From NCBI RefSeq assembly GCF_002179555.1, contig NZ_NHOU01000006.1, positions 1 through 64,000 of the forward strand: a stretch of 64,000 nucleotides of DNA. The letters are read 5' to 3'. This DNA comes from Salinicola salarius (GTDB taxonomy: Bacteria > Pseudomonadota > Gammaproteobacteria > Pseudomonadales > Halomonadaceae). Shown here one piece after another: positions 53,130-64,000 of this stretch; the stretch's first letter is position 1; every line of letters begins with the position of its first letter. The notes under the pieces are model-generated. The model had not been told where the DNA came from, did not search any database, and was given only the letters and a program-made list of their open reading frames with translations. A program made the position numbers and the translations under genes.

Positions 53130-54215
53130 TCAGGCCGAGCGGTCGTCGTTGCGGTTCTGGATCGTCTCGCTGAAGCCATCCAGAAACGGCTTTTCCGCCG
53201 GATCCAGACGATCCATGCCGGAAACCACGCGATGCCAGTACGGATAGAGCGGTGCCGGGCGAGTCAGTTTCTCCAGACGTTGATGCTCTTCCGGGGATAG
53301 CGTCAGATCGGCGGCGGCGAGGTTATCGCGCAGGTGTTCTTCGGTGCGGGCACCGACGATCAGGGACGTGACGCCGGGGCGATCCTTCAGCCATGCCAGG
53401 CAGACACGGGGTATGGAGCAGCCATGGGCCTCGCCGATGGCGGCCAGCGCCTCGATGATGTCGTAGGCCCGTTCCATGTCGTGGATATAGGGTTCCGGCC
53501 ACCCGTTGCCCTGACGGGTATCCGGCGGCGTCTTCTGGCCCCGGCGGACCTTGCCGGTCAGGAAGCCTTCACCCAACGGTCCCCAGATCAGCGAGCCGAC
53601 GTTCTGATCGAGCGCCAGCGGCATCAGTTCGTACTCCGCCTCGCGGGACTCCGGCGTGTAGTAGATCTGCTGGCTGATCGGCTTGATCATGCCATGCGCC
53701 TCGGCCTTGCCGAGCGTCTTCATCATTTGCCAGCCGGTGTAGTTGGACGTGCCCCAATAGCGTACCTTGCCGCTGGCGACCAGATGATGCATCGCCTCGA
53801 GCGTCTCCTCGATGGGAGTGACGCCATCCCAGTTGTGCAGCTGGTAGAGGTCGATGTGATCGGTGCCCAGCCGCTTGAGACTGGCCTCGACGGCGCGAAT
53901 CAGGTGGTAGCGCGAGGCGCCGGTAGCGTTGGGGTCATCGCCCAGCGGGCTTCGGCCCTTGGTGGCGAGGATGATGTCGTTGCGCTTGCTGCCCAGCGCC
54001 TTGCCGGTAATTTCCTCGGCCAGCCCGAGCGAGTAGAGATCGGCGGTGTCGACGAGGTTGACACCGGCATCGAAGGCGATGTCGAGCAGCTTCTTGGCAC
54101 CCTTGGTATCGACGCTAGCGGCCTTCTCGAAGCCGTTGGCGCCGCCGAAGGGCACCGTGCCCAGCGTCAGCGTCGATACCATTAATCCTGAATTGCCTAG
54201 CGGACGATAATCCAT
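53130..54215 (-). CDS. Aldo/keto reductase
   Basis: A 361-residue TIM-barrel oxidoreductase of the YajO/YdhF-type group. Catalytic tetrad: Asp and Tyr in LVDTADLYSLG, Lys in IILATKGRSPL, His in LYQLHNWDG. NADPH-binding LIVGARTEEHLRDNLAA lies near the C terminus. The start MDYRPLGNSGL at 54215 has AGGAGG 13 bases upstream; longer frames lack it. The substrate is unknown. Confidence 0.9.
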   Translation of the reverse strand: MDYRPLGNSGLMVSTLTLGTVPFGGANGFEKAASVDTKGAKKLLDIAFDAGVNLVDTADLYSLGLAEEITGKALGSKRNDIILATKGRSPLGDDPNATGASRYHLIRAVEASLKRLGTDHIDLYQLHNWDGVTPIEETLEAMHHLVASGKVRYWGTSNYTGWQMMKTLGKAEAHGMIKPISQQIYYTPESREAEYELMPLALDQNVGSLIWGPLGEGFLTGKVRRGQKTPPDTRQGNGWPEPYIHDMERAYDIIEALAAIGEAHGCSIPRVCLAWLKDRPGVTSLIVGARTEEHLRDNLAAADLTLSPEEHQRLEKLTRPAPLYPYWHRVVSGMDRLDPAEKPFLDGFSETIQNRNDDRSA

Positions 54216-54402
54216 ATCGCTTTTCCTCCTTGCTTGCCGAAACATTCGTCGACGGAAACGATTCATCCGGCGTTGGTGCCGAACGAAAGCATGATTTCAG
54301 TCTGGCAAAGATTGGCGGTTGGGCAAGCGTGGGTAGCCGTCCGCGGCGGGGAGATCGTCGGCGCTGGGAGCGCCGACGAGGGGAAAAACAGCTTACCGGC
54401 GA

Positions 54403-55155
54403 TCAGTCGTCGAGATCTTCGTCCAGCTCTTCGGCGGCGTCGGCATGGGACATGCGCAGCCCCGTGGGGGGCAGTGGCACGTTATCCAGCGTCACCTTGC
54501 CGTCGGGCGACAATTTGACGCGGCCTTCGAGGAACCAGCGCACCGCGATGGGGTAGATCAGATGCTCGCGAGCGTGAACCTTTTCGATCAGCGCATCGAC
54601 ATCCTGATCCGGTTCGACGTTGACCACGGCCTGGATCACCACCGGCCCGCCATCGAGCTCCTCGGTGACGAAATGCACGCTGACGCCATGCTCGGCGACA
54701 CCGTCGGCCAGTGCGCGCCGGTGCGTGTCCAGCCCCTGGTAGGCGGGCAGCAGCGACGGGTGAATGTTGAGCATGCGTCCGCGATACCGGTCGACGAAAG
54801 CGGGCGTCAGGATGCGCATGAATCCGGCGAGCACCACCAGGTGGGGCTCGTGGCGGTCGATGACCTTGATCAGCGCGGCATCGAATGCCTCGCGCGAGTC
54901 ATACTCGCGATGGGGCAGGGCGACGGCGTCGACGCCGGCATCCTTGGCTCGCTTGAGTCCGTAGGCATCGGCCTTGTTGGAGACCACGGCGACGATCTCG
55001 CCGCCGCCCAGCTCGTCGTGTTCCTGAGCGTCCAACAGTGCCTGCAGGTTGCTGCCGTTACCGGAGATCAGCACCACGACCCGCGGCTTTTCGGCCGCGG
55101 CGGCTTCGAAGTCGTTCAGGGTATCGTGCTGTTGTGAAGGATAGTCACCGCTCAT
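54403..55155 (-). CDS. purN: Phosphoribosylglycinamide formyltransferase
   Basis: A 250-residue enzyme for the third step of purine synthesis, using 10-formyl-THF. Motifs: [15 protein letters not shown] for GAR phosphate binding, [11 protein letters not shown], the catalytic [12 protein letters not shown] and [15 protein letters not shown] with the conserved Asp. The usual length is about 212; the extra C-terminal 30 residues are acidic ([11 protein letters not shown]). The start overlaps the purM stop by four bases (ATGA). Confidence 0.96.
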   Translation of the reverse strand: MSGDYPSQQHDTLNDFEAAAAEKPRVVVLISGNGSNLQALLDAQEHDELGGGEIVAVVSNKADAYGLKRAKDAGVDAVALPHREYDSREAFDAALIKVIDRHEPHLVVLAGFMRILTPAFVDRYRGRMLNIHPSLLPAYQGLDTHRRALADGVAEHGVSVHFVTEELDGGPVVIQAVVNVEPDQDVDALIEKVHAREHLIYPIAVRWFLEGRVKLSPDGKVTLDNVPLPPTGLRMSHADAAEELDEDLDD

Positions 55156-56246
55156 GCCGGCAGGTTCTCCAGTTGCACGGCTTCTTCATCGGCGCTACGG
55201 CCGACGATCTCGCCCAGACGATGGACGGTTTCGCCGGCGGTCTCGAGATGGGCGATGGCCTGGTCGGACTGGTCGGCGGGAACCACCACGACCATGCCGA
55301 TGCCGCAGTTGAGCACGCGATACATCTCGCGCTCTTCCACGTTGCCCTGCTGCTTGAGCCAGTCGAACACGGCGGGACGCTGCCAGCGGCTGACGTCGAT
55401 CCGCGCGGCCAGATGCGCCGGCAGCACGCGCGGCACGTTCTCGAGCAGGCCGCCACCGGTGATGTGGGACAGCGCATGAACATCGACACTGCTGGAGCGG
55501 ATCAGCGACAGCAGCGGCTTGACGTAGATACGGGTCGGCGCCATCAGCAGGTCGGCCAGCGGCTTGCCTTCCAGTGTGTCGTCGAGCTTGCCGCCGCCAA
55601 CTTCCAGGATCTTGCGGATCAGCGAGTAGCCGTTGGAGTGCGGGCCGGAAGAGGCGAGGCCCAGCAGCACGTCGCCTTCACCGACCTTGCTGCCGTCGAG
55701 AATCTCGGATTTTTCCACCACGCCCACGCAGAAGCCGGCCAGATCGTAATCGCTGCCCTCGTACATGCCGGGCATTTCCGCGGTTTCGCCGCCGACCAGC
55801 GAGCAACCCGCCTGGCTGCAGCCTTCGCCGATGCCGGTGACCACGTCGGCGGCGATATCGACATCCAGCTTGCCGGTAGCGTAGTAGTCGAGGAACTGCA
55901 GCGGCTCGGCACCGGCGACGACCAGGTCGTTGACGCACATCGCGACGAGATCGATGCCGATGGTGTCGTGACGACCCAGGTCCATGGCCAGGCGCAGCTT
56001 GGTGCCGACGCCGTCGGTGCCGGAGACCAGCACCGGCTGGCGGTAGCCGCTCGGAATTTCGCACAGGGCGCCGAAGCCGCCGAGCCCACCCATGACTTCC
56101 GGCCGCGAGGTGCGCTTGGCGACGCCCTTGATTCTCTCGACCAGCGCATTGCCCGCATCGATGTCGACACCGGCGTCTCGGTAGGTCAGAGACTGGGAGC
56201 CGGACGAACGGGGCGCGTTCGGGGTATCGGAAGAGGAGCGCGTCAT
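55152..56246 (-). CDS. purM: Phosphoribosylformylglycinamidine cyclo-ligase
   Basis: A 364-residue enzyme for the fifth purine step. Typical blocks are [73 protein letters not shown] and [16 protein letters not shown]. The start is at 56246 ([10 protein letters not shown]), with a disordered 20-residue N-terminal stretch. It forms the purM-purN operon, divergent from perM across a short region. Confidence 0.97.
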   Translation of the reverse strand: MTRSSSDTPNAPRSSGSQSLTYRDAGVDIDAGNALVERIKGVAKRTSRPEVMGGLGGFGALCEIPSGYRQPVLVSGTDGVGTKLRLAMDLGRHDTIGIDLVAMCVNDLVVAGAEPLQFLDYYATGKLDVDIAADVVTGIGEGCSQAGCSLVGGETAEMPGMYEGSDYDLAGFCVGVVEKSEILDGSKVGEGDVLLGLASSGPHSNGYSLIRKILEVGGGKLDDTLEGKPLADLLMAPTRIYVKPLLSLIRSSSVDVHALSHITGGGLLENVPRVLPAHLAARIDVSRWQRPAVFDWLKQQGNVEEREMYRVLNCGIGMVVVVPADQSDQAIAHLETAGETVHRLGEIVGRSADEEAVQLENLPA

Positions 56247-56349
56247 AGGAGGACCTTCTCGCGGAGCCAAGGAATAAGGATGATGTTCAGCGGGGCGCAT
56301 TGTAGCATTGCCTTCATCGAGGGGGCAGTCGAAGGACGACGAGAGCACG

Positions 56350-57447
56350 ATGACAAAACTGCAAATCTGGGGCGCGATCGGCGCGGCGTTGACGGTCTGG
56401 CTGCTGATCCTGCTGGAACCGATCCTGATGCCGTTCTTCGTCAGCATGATCCTCGCCTATCTGGGCGATCCGGTGACCGACTGGCTCGAGGCGCGGGGGC
56501 TGTCGCGGCGCTTGGCCGTCAGCGTGGTGTTCCTGCTGCTGGGCGTCATCATCATCGGCGGCGTGCTGGTGCTGGTCCCCGTGCTGGGGCGTCAGATCGC
56601 GCAACTGATCGAGGCGCTGCCCAGCGTCTTCAACTGGGTGCAGGCGACGATTCTGCCGGAGATCCAGTCGTTGACCGGCATCGATTTCACTGCGGACTTC
56701 GACCAGCTGCGCGATGCGCTGATGGCTAACTGGCGCGAGACCGGCACCTTCGCGGCGGCGTTTCTCGCCCAGGCGTCTCGCTCCGGCCTCGCCTTTGCGG
56801 TGTGGATCGGCAACATCGCGCTGATCCCGGTGGTGACCTTCTACCTGCTGCTCGACTGGGACCGGATCAAGGGATATATCCGCGACATGCTGCCCCGGCA
56901 CATCGAGCCCCGTGTGACCTCGCTGACCACCGAGTGCGACGAGGTACTGTCGGCGTTCCTGCGGGGGCAACTGCTGGTGATGCTGAGCCTGGGCGTGATC
57001 TATGCGGTCGGCCTGAGCGTGATCGGGCTGCACTTCGGGCTGTTGATCGGGGTAATGGCGGGGCTTGCCAGCATCGTGCCGTATCTCGGCGTGATCGTCG
57101 GCATCGTGACGGCCGCAGTGGTGGCCTTCTTCCAATTCGATACCTGGCTGCCGCTGGTTGGCGTGCTGGTCGTTTTCGGCATTGGCCAGATCGCCGAAAG
57201 CACCGTCCTTCAGCCGCTTTTGCTGGGTGACAAGATCGGCCTGCATCCGGTGGCCGTGATCTTCGCGGTACTCGCCGGCGGCCAACTGTTCGGCTTCACC
57301 GGCATTCTGCTGGCGCTGCCGGTGGCCGCCGTCGTCATGGTGTTGCTCCGTTACGCCTACCATCGCTATCGTGGTAGCCAGCTCTACAATCGTTCGCGCA
57401 GCGGCGCGCTTTCCCAAGACCAGAGCCAAGGAGATGGATCGACATGA
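56350..57447 (+). CDS. perM: AI-2E family transporter (PerM-like)
   Basis: A 365-residue membrane protein with about seven to eight helices. The family pattern is seen in [20 protein letters not shown], the amphipathic middle region, [17 protein letters not shown], and [21 protein letters not shown]. Some members were proposed to export autoinducer-2, but most act as antiporters or remain unassigned, so AI-2 transport is not implied despite luxS 6 kb away. The gene overlaps hda by four bases, a widely conserved pairing. Confidence 0.9.
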   Translation: MTKLQIWGAIGAALTVWLLILLEPILMPFFVSMILAYLGDPVTDWLEARGLSRRLAVSVVFLLLGVIIIGGVLVLVPVLGRQIAQLIEALPSVFNWVQATILPEIQSLTGIDFTADFDQLRDALMANWRETGTFAAAFLAQASRSGLAFAVWIGNIALIPVVTFYLLLDWDRIKGYIRDMLPRHIEPRVTSLTTECDEVLSAFLRGQLLVMLSLGVIYAVGLSVIGLHFGLLIGVMAGLASIVPYLGVIVGIVTAAVVAFFQFDTWLPLVGVLVVFGIGQIAESTVLQPLLLGDKIGLHPVAVIFAVLAGGQLFGFTGILLALPVAAVVMVLLRYAYHRYRGSQLYNRSRSGALSQDQSQGDGST

Positions 57448-58145
57448 GTCCGGGGCCGTCCCAACTGCCGCTCGGCGTCGGGCTACGCGATGATGCCACT
57501 TTCGCCAACTATCTGCCGGGCGACAACGCGTCACTGGTGGCGCATCTCATGAAGCAGCTCGACGAGAGCGGGGAATCTTTCCTCTACCTCTGGGGCAGCG
57601 AGGGCGTGGGCTGTAGCCATCTGTTGCAGGCGGCGTGCCACAACGCCGATGCCCGGGGCAAGCGAGCACTCTATCTGCCGCTGGATATGCTGGGGCATTT
57701 CCCGCCGGATATTCTCGAGGAGCCGGAGCGCCTCGATCTGCTGGCGATCGACGACCTGCAATTGGTGGTCGGGCGCAAGCGTTGGGAGGAGGCGCTGTTT
57801 CACGGCTTCAATCGTCTGCGTGATGCCGGCAAGCGACTGGTGATCGCCGCCGACCGCTCGCCGCGTCAACTCGAGGTCAAGCTACCGGATCTGGCTTCCC
57901 GCCTGAACTGGGGCATGGTGTTTCACGCCCAGCCGCTGGACGACACCCAGCGGCTGGCGGCCCTGCAACTGCGTGCGCAGGTGCGCGGGATGGAACTGCC
58001 GGCAGAAGTGGGGCGTTATATTCTCCATCGCGGCCCACGCCAGCTGGACCCGCTGTTCGAAATCCTGTCGCGGCTCGATCGCGCCTCGCTGTCGGCCAAG
58101 CGCAAGTTGACCATCCCCTTCGTCAAGCAGGCGCTGGAGTGGTGA
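57444..58145 (+). CDS. hda: DnaA regulatory inactivator Hda
   Basis: A 233-residue AAA+ protein that, with the sliding clamp, stimulates ATP hydrolysis by DnaA to prevent re-initiation. The N-terminal clamp-binding motif is QLPLGV (residues 7-12). The nucleotide-binding loop reads WGSEGVGCSHLLQA, a degenerate Walker A like that of E. coli Hda, and LLAIDDLQLV is Walker B. SRLNWGMVFHAQPLDD is the Sensor/arginine-finger region. It is coupled to perM and followed by the CRISPR-Cas locus. Confidence 0.95.
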   Translation: MSPGPSQLPLGVGLRDDATFANYLPGDNASLVAHLMKQLDESGESFLYLWGSEGVGCSHLLQAACHNADARGKRALYLPLDMLGHFPPDILEEPERLDLLAIDDLQLVVGRKRWEEALFHGFNRLRDAGKRLVIAADRSPRQLEVKLPDLASRLNWGMVFHAQPLDDTQRLAALQLRAQVRGMELPAEVGRYILHRGPRQLDPLFEILSRLDRASLSAKRKLTIPFVKQALEW

Positions 58146-58495
58146 GCCGCTAGCAGCCCGATGGGGCGCGCGTGCGGTAGTGCCAGGCGTCGAGGAGATG
58201 CCCGTAAATCCACCACCGATAATTCCGTGGTTTCGCCTTGCTGCGCGGGGCGATCGGGCGAAGCATGGGCGGACGCGGTGTAGCAGGACGCCACCTGTTG
58301 CGCAGAGATGACCGAAGCGGTGTTTTGGAGCACGGGGAGCGACTTGAGTATTGATGTTGACGATTTGAACGATGTGGGAGGCGGGAAAGAAGCACAACGA
58401 TAACTGATGGGTAACGCTGAAAAGAATCTGGATGCTTGTATTTATCGGCATTATGTATTTAATTGTTACCAATAGATACAAAGCGTTCCATCATA
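58146..58495. other. 350-base region between hda and cas3
   Basis: The left part is GC-rich; a minus-strand frame (58395 to 58150) ends in an unusual run of Trp and Tyr residues and may be a gene remnant, but no family is recognised. The right part (58420-58480) becomes AT-rich and should hold the cas operon promoter; no consensus -35/-10 pair was placed with confidence. Confidence 0.45.
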
Positions 58496-60736
58496 ATGCT
58501 CTATGCCCACTCAACTGCTTCTAGTGACCGGCACGATTGGCAGACGCTGAGCGATCATCTCGAAACGGTCGCCAAGCTAGCCTCACAGCGCGCGGAGCGG
58601 TTTGGAATGCCAGAAGCCGCTTATGCGGCCGGGTTGCTGCACGATCTAGGCAAATACAGTCATGAGTTTCAACGCCGCCTGCAAGGAGCGGCACTCCGGG
58701 TCGATCACGCCACGGCCGGTGCAGCCGTTGCCAAAGAGCGATTGGGCCCGCTGGGGCATCTGCTGGCCTATGCCATCGCCGGCCATCACGCCGGACTGGC
58801 CAATGGCCGCGACGCGGGTGAGCGCACGCCGCTGACAAACCGGCTCAAGGCAGACCTGCCCGAACTCGATCCATGTTGGCAGCAAGCGCTCACTTTGCCT
58901 GCCCAGTTGAGGCCACCTGCACACTTCACGTTGCGCCGTGATCGCGGTTTCTTTCAATACGCCTTCCTGACCCGAATGCTGTTTTCCTGTCTGGTCGATG
59001 CCGACTTCATCGATACCGAGAATTTCTATGCGCTGCATGAAAAGGGTCTGCCCCATTCACGTGGCGGCGGTCCTGGGCTCGATGTACTGCGTGATGCGCT
59101 GAACGCTCATCTGGCAGCATTCAAGGCCGATAGCGACGTCAATCGGCTACGCGGTGAGATACTGACCCATGTGCGTAATCAGGCCGAAAAAGCCCCCGGC
59201 CGTTTTACGCTGACGGTGCCCACCGGCGGTGGCAAGACGCTGGCCTCGCTGGCATTTGCACTGGATCATGCCATTGCCCACGGCATGGACCGTGTCATTT
59301 ATGTCATCCCCTTTACCAGCATCGTCGAGCAAAACGCGGCGGTGTTTCGTCGCGCGCTGGGTGAGCATGGCGAAGCCGCCGTGCTTGAACATCACAGTGC
59401 TTTCGATGTCGATGGAAGCGCCAGTGGTCAGTCACGCACGCGAAGCAGCATCGATAAACTGCGCCGTGACAGCGAGAACTGGGACGCACCGATTATTGTC
59501 ACCACCACGGTACAATTCTTCGAGAGCCTGTTCGCCGCCAAGACATCGCGTTGCCGCAAGCTGCATAACATTGCGGGCAGCGTGGTGATTCTCGACGAGG
59601 CGCAGACCATGCCGCTTCCGCTGCTACGCCCCAGCGTGGCGGCGCTGGATGAGCTGGCGCTCAACTACCGTACCAGTGTCGTGCTCTGCACCGCCACCCA
59701 GCCGGCATTGGCCGAGACCGATGACCCTGAACGAAGTTTCGTTGGCGGCTTGCGCGACCTGCACGAGCTGGCGCCCTGCCCGAAGAAGCTCTATCGCCAG
59801 CTTGAGCGTGTCACCGTGCGCCATGTTGGCACGCTGGATGATGAGACGCTGCGCGACGAACTGCTCGCTACCGAGCAGACGCTGTGCATCGTCAATAACC
59901 GCCGTCATGCACGAGCGTTGTTCGAAGCGATGGCCGAACAGCCCGGTGCCTATCATCTCACCACATCGATGTGTGCCGTGCATCGCCGCCAAGTGCTGGC
60001 CGAGATTCGCCAGCAATTGAAGGATGGCCGGCCCTGCCGCGTCGTCTCTACGTCGCTGATCGAAGCCGGCGTCGACGTCGACTTTCCCCGCGTGCTGCGC
60101 GCTGAGGCCGGGCTCGACGCCATCGCTCAGGCCGCGGGGCGCTGCAACCGGGAAGGCAAGCGCTCGAAAGCGGACAGCGAAGTGCGCATTTTCGCCACCG
60201 CCAATGAAGAGTGGGCGCCGCCGCCGGAGCTCAAGCAATTTGCCCAGGTCAGCCGTGAAGTGCTCAGAAGTCATCGTGACGATCCACTCTCTTTGGATGC
60301 CATCGACGCCTACTTCCGCCTGCTCTACTGGCAGCAGGGACCACAGCAGCTCGACCGGCACGATCTCTTGCAACTTATCGAACACGGCCGCCTCGACGGG
60401 TTACCGTTCGAAACGCTCGAGCAGAAGTTCCGCATGATCGAGAACGCTCAGCGCGCCGTAATCATCCCCTTCGACAAGACGGCTCGGGATGCGCTCCGGG
60501 AGCTGTCCTATGCCGAAGGTGTGGGCGGCATCGCCCGTAAGCTCCAGCCTTACACGGTGCAAGTACCGCACCAGGGCTTCGCGGCGTTGGAGCGTGCTGG
60601 GGCTATTGCAGCTATCGAACCGGACAAGTTCGGCGAGCAGTTCATAGTGCTGATCAATGAAGATCTCTACGACAAGCGGCTGGGATTGAATTGGAGCGAA
60701 CCGACTTTTCGTGCCAGTGAATCAAATATTTGGTGA
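58496..60736 (+). CDS. cas3: CRISPR-associated helicase/nuclease Cas3 (type I-C)
   Basis: A 746-residue effector that unwinds and degrades DNA marked by the crRNA-Cascade complex. The N-terminal HD domain has His49-Asp50 (GLLHDLGKYSHEF), His71 (DHATAG) and His97-His98. The helicase has TVPTGGGKTLASL, the DEAQ box (ILDEAQTMPL), LCTATQPAL, TSLIEAGVDVDF and AAGRCNREG. The start MLYAHST matches the I-C family; the frame opens earlier at TTG 58463, and the ribosome site is weak. It is the first gene of the cas operon. Confidence 0.95.
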   Translation: MLYAHSTASSDRHDWQTLSDHLETVAKLASQRAERFGMPEAAYAAGLLHDLGKYSHEFQRRLQGAALRVDHATAGAAVAKERLGPLGHLLAYAIAGHHAGLANGRDAGERTPLTNRLKADLPELDPCWQQALTLPAQLRPPAHFTLRRDRGFFQYAFLTRMLFSCLVDADFIDTENFYALHEKGLPHSRGGGPGLDVLRDALNAHLAAFKADSDVNRLRGEILTHVRNQAEKAPGRFTLTVPTGGGKTLASLAFALDHAIAHGMDRVIYVIPFTSIVEQNAAVFRRALGEHGEAAVLEHHSAFDVDGSASGQSRTRSSIDKLRRDSENWDAPIIVTTTVQFFESLFAAKTSRCRKLHNIAGSVVILDEAQTMPLPLLRPSVAALDELALNYRTSVVLCTATQPALAETDDPERSFVGGLRDLHELAPCPKKLYRQLERVTVRHVGTLDDETLRDELLATEQTLCIVNNRRHARALFEAMAEQPGAYHLTTSMCAVHRRQVLAEIRQQLKDGRPCRVVSTSLIEAGVDVDFPRVLRAEAGLDAIAQAAGRCNREGKRSKADSEVRIFATANEEWAPPPELKQFAQVSREVLRSHRDDPLSLDAIDAYFRLLYWQQGPQQLDRHDLLQLIEHGRLDGLPFETLEQKFRMIENAQRAVIIPFDKTARDALRELSYAEGVGGIARKLQPYTVQVPHQGFAALERAGAIAAIEPDKFGEQFIVLINEDLYDKRLGLNWSEPTFRASESNIW

Positions 60737-60748
60737 AACGGCCGATGA

Positions 60749-63239
<2,491 letters not shown>

Positions 63240-63243
<4 letters not shown>

Positions 63244-64000
63244 CCGCCATCGCCAACCGTTATGAATTCGTGCTGCTGTTCGACGTTACCAATGGCAATC
63301 CCAATGGTGATCCTGATGCCGGCAACCTGCCCCGGCTTGATCCGGAAACCAATCAGGGGCTGGTCACCGATGTTTGCCTCAAGCGCAAGATTCGCAACTA
63401 CGTCGCGTTGGAAAAGGAAGACGACGCCGGTTATGCCATCTACATGCAGGAAAAATCGGTCCTGAATGATCAACATCAAAAAGCCTATGACGCTTTAAAA
63501 ATTGATGTAGAAAAGGGGAAATTGCCGAAGGATGAAGAAAAAGCACGTTCTCTTACTGCATGGATGTGCCAGAACTTCTTCGATGTGCGCACCTTCGGCG
63601 CGGTGATGACTACCGGGGTCAACTCCGGCCAGGTACGTGGTCCGGTACAGATGGCCTTTGCCAGTTCGATCGATCCGGTGGTGCCAATGGAGGTGTCAAT
63701 CACGCGGATGGCGGTTACCACCAGAGCGGAAGCCGAAAAGCAGCACGGCGATAATCGCACCATGGGCCGCAAGCACATCATTCCCTATGGGCTTTATCGT
63801 GCTCACGGCTATGTGTCGGCGAAGCTCTCCGAGCGCACCGGCTTTTCCGAAGACGATCTCGAACTGCTGTGGCGCGCCCTGATCAACATGTTCGAGCATG
63901 ACCGCTCCGCGGCGCGTGGCGAGATGTCGGCGCGCAAGCTGATCGTCTTCAAGCACGACCACCCGATGGGCAATGCGCCGGCGCATCGGCTGTTCGACAG
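63240..64000 (+). CDS. cas7c: Cas7c (Csd2), backbone subunit of type I-C Cascade, cut at window end
   Basis: The first 253 residues of a RAMP protein that usually has about 285-290 residues. The N terminus ([48 protein letters not shown]) is diagnostic of Csd2, and [23 protein letters not shown] and SITRMAV follow. Six to seven copies coat the crRNA. The central stretch (about 63470-63550) is more AT-rich than its surroundings. The end of the gene, and any cas4, cas1, cas2 and CRISPR array, lie past the window. Confidence 0.94.

Noticed and set aside
56350-57447. AI-2 export by the PerM-like protein because luxS is present
   Set aside because: The AI-2E family is mostly unassigned or antiporter-like, and the genes are 6 kb apart with no shared control.

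Overview
The window looks like chromosome from a high-GC gammaproteobacterium, most likely Halomonadaceae or a close relative. This is inferred from gene content and order: ybeZ-ybeY-corC-lnt, apbC-dcd, gph-trpE without trpG, purM/purN opposite perM-hda, tpm, a DUF1820 gene, HlyU-like and YajG-like genes. No rRNA or tRNA gene was seen. Almost all of the sequence is ordinary housekeeping chromosome. The accessory parts are an IS end at the left edge and a type I-C CRISPR-Cas operon running off the right edge.

Layout. 1-204: end of an IS5-like element that stops exactly at the stop codon of an SDR gene. 201-8605: minus-strand genes for the SDR, HglS/YdcJ, the envelope/RNA operon ybeZ-ybeY-corC-lnt, and MiaB. 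8882-10765: plus-strand DUF1820, an SH3 protein and thiopurine methyltransferase. 10908-18607: minus-strand YajG-like lipoprotein, the sulfate ABC transporter (sbp-cysT-cysW-cysA), an MFS transporter and gamma-glutamyltranspeptidase. 18806-24799: plus-strand rpe, a GIY-YIG protein, an orphan ParA, and a FAN1-like nuclease overlapping a nuclease-helicase fusion. A near-consensus LexA box sits 29 bp before the FAN1-like gene. 25165-28269: dihydroxyacetone kinase and NDH-2 (minus). 28619-31772: gph, trpE with an apparent trp leader peptide, and a TVP38-type membrane protein. 31838-39276: argF, grxD, rnt, argG, a HlyU-like gene, a GST, a DUF1161 gene, nth and a soluble RnfB-like ferredoxin. 39331-46816: a diguanylate cyclase, metG, an AEC transporter and DNA polymerase II. 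46848-52853: thiI, a small lipoprotein, a GST, luxS, a TerB-like gene, apbC and dcd. 53130-58145: an aldo-keto reductase, purN-purM, perM and hda. 58496-64000: cas3-cas5c-cas8c-cas7c, with cas7c cut by the window end. The adaptation genes and the CRISPR array must lie beyond the window if present.

The most interesting non-routine signals are these: (i) the apparently SOS-controlled FAN1-like nuclease/helicase pair; (ii) a multi-branched inverted-repeat structure at 24913-25088 between convergent genes; (iii) a candidate Trp-Arg-Trp leader peptide and attenuator before trpE; (iv) a strong minus-strand terminator with no gene in front of it, upstream of argF; (v) a roughly 196-bp element with imperfect terminal inverted repeats after dcd; (vi) a 14-bp perfect inverted repeat pair between metG and the cyclase gene; and (vii) short in-frame or intergenic tandem repeats (a GxKGH insert in CysA, six 9-bp units between ndh and dhaKL, and a DLP repeat at the ThiI terminus). 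No wholly unknown multi-gene system was found. The features above are stated as seen; their functions are inferences unless marked as family knowledge.
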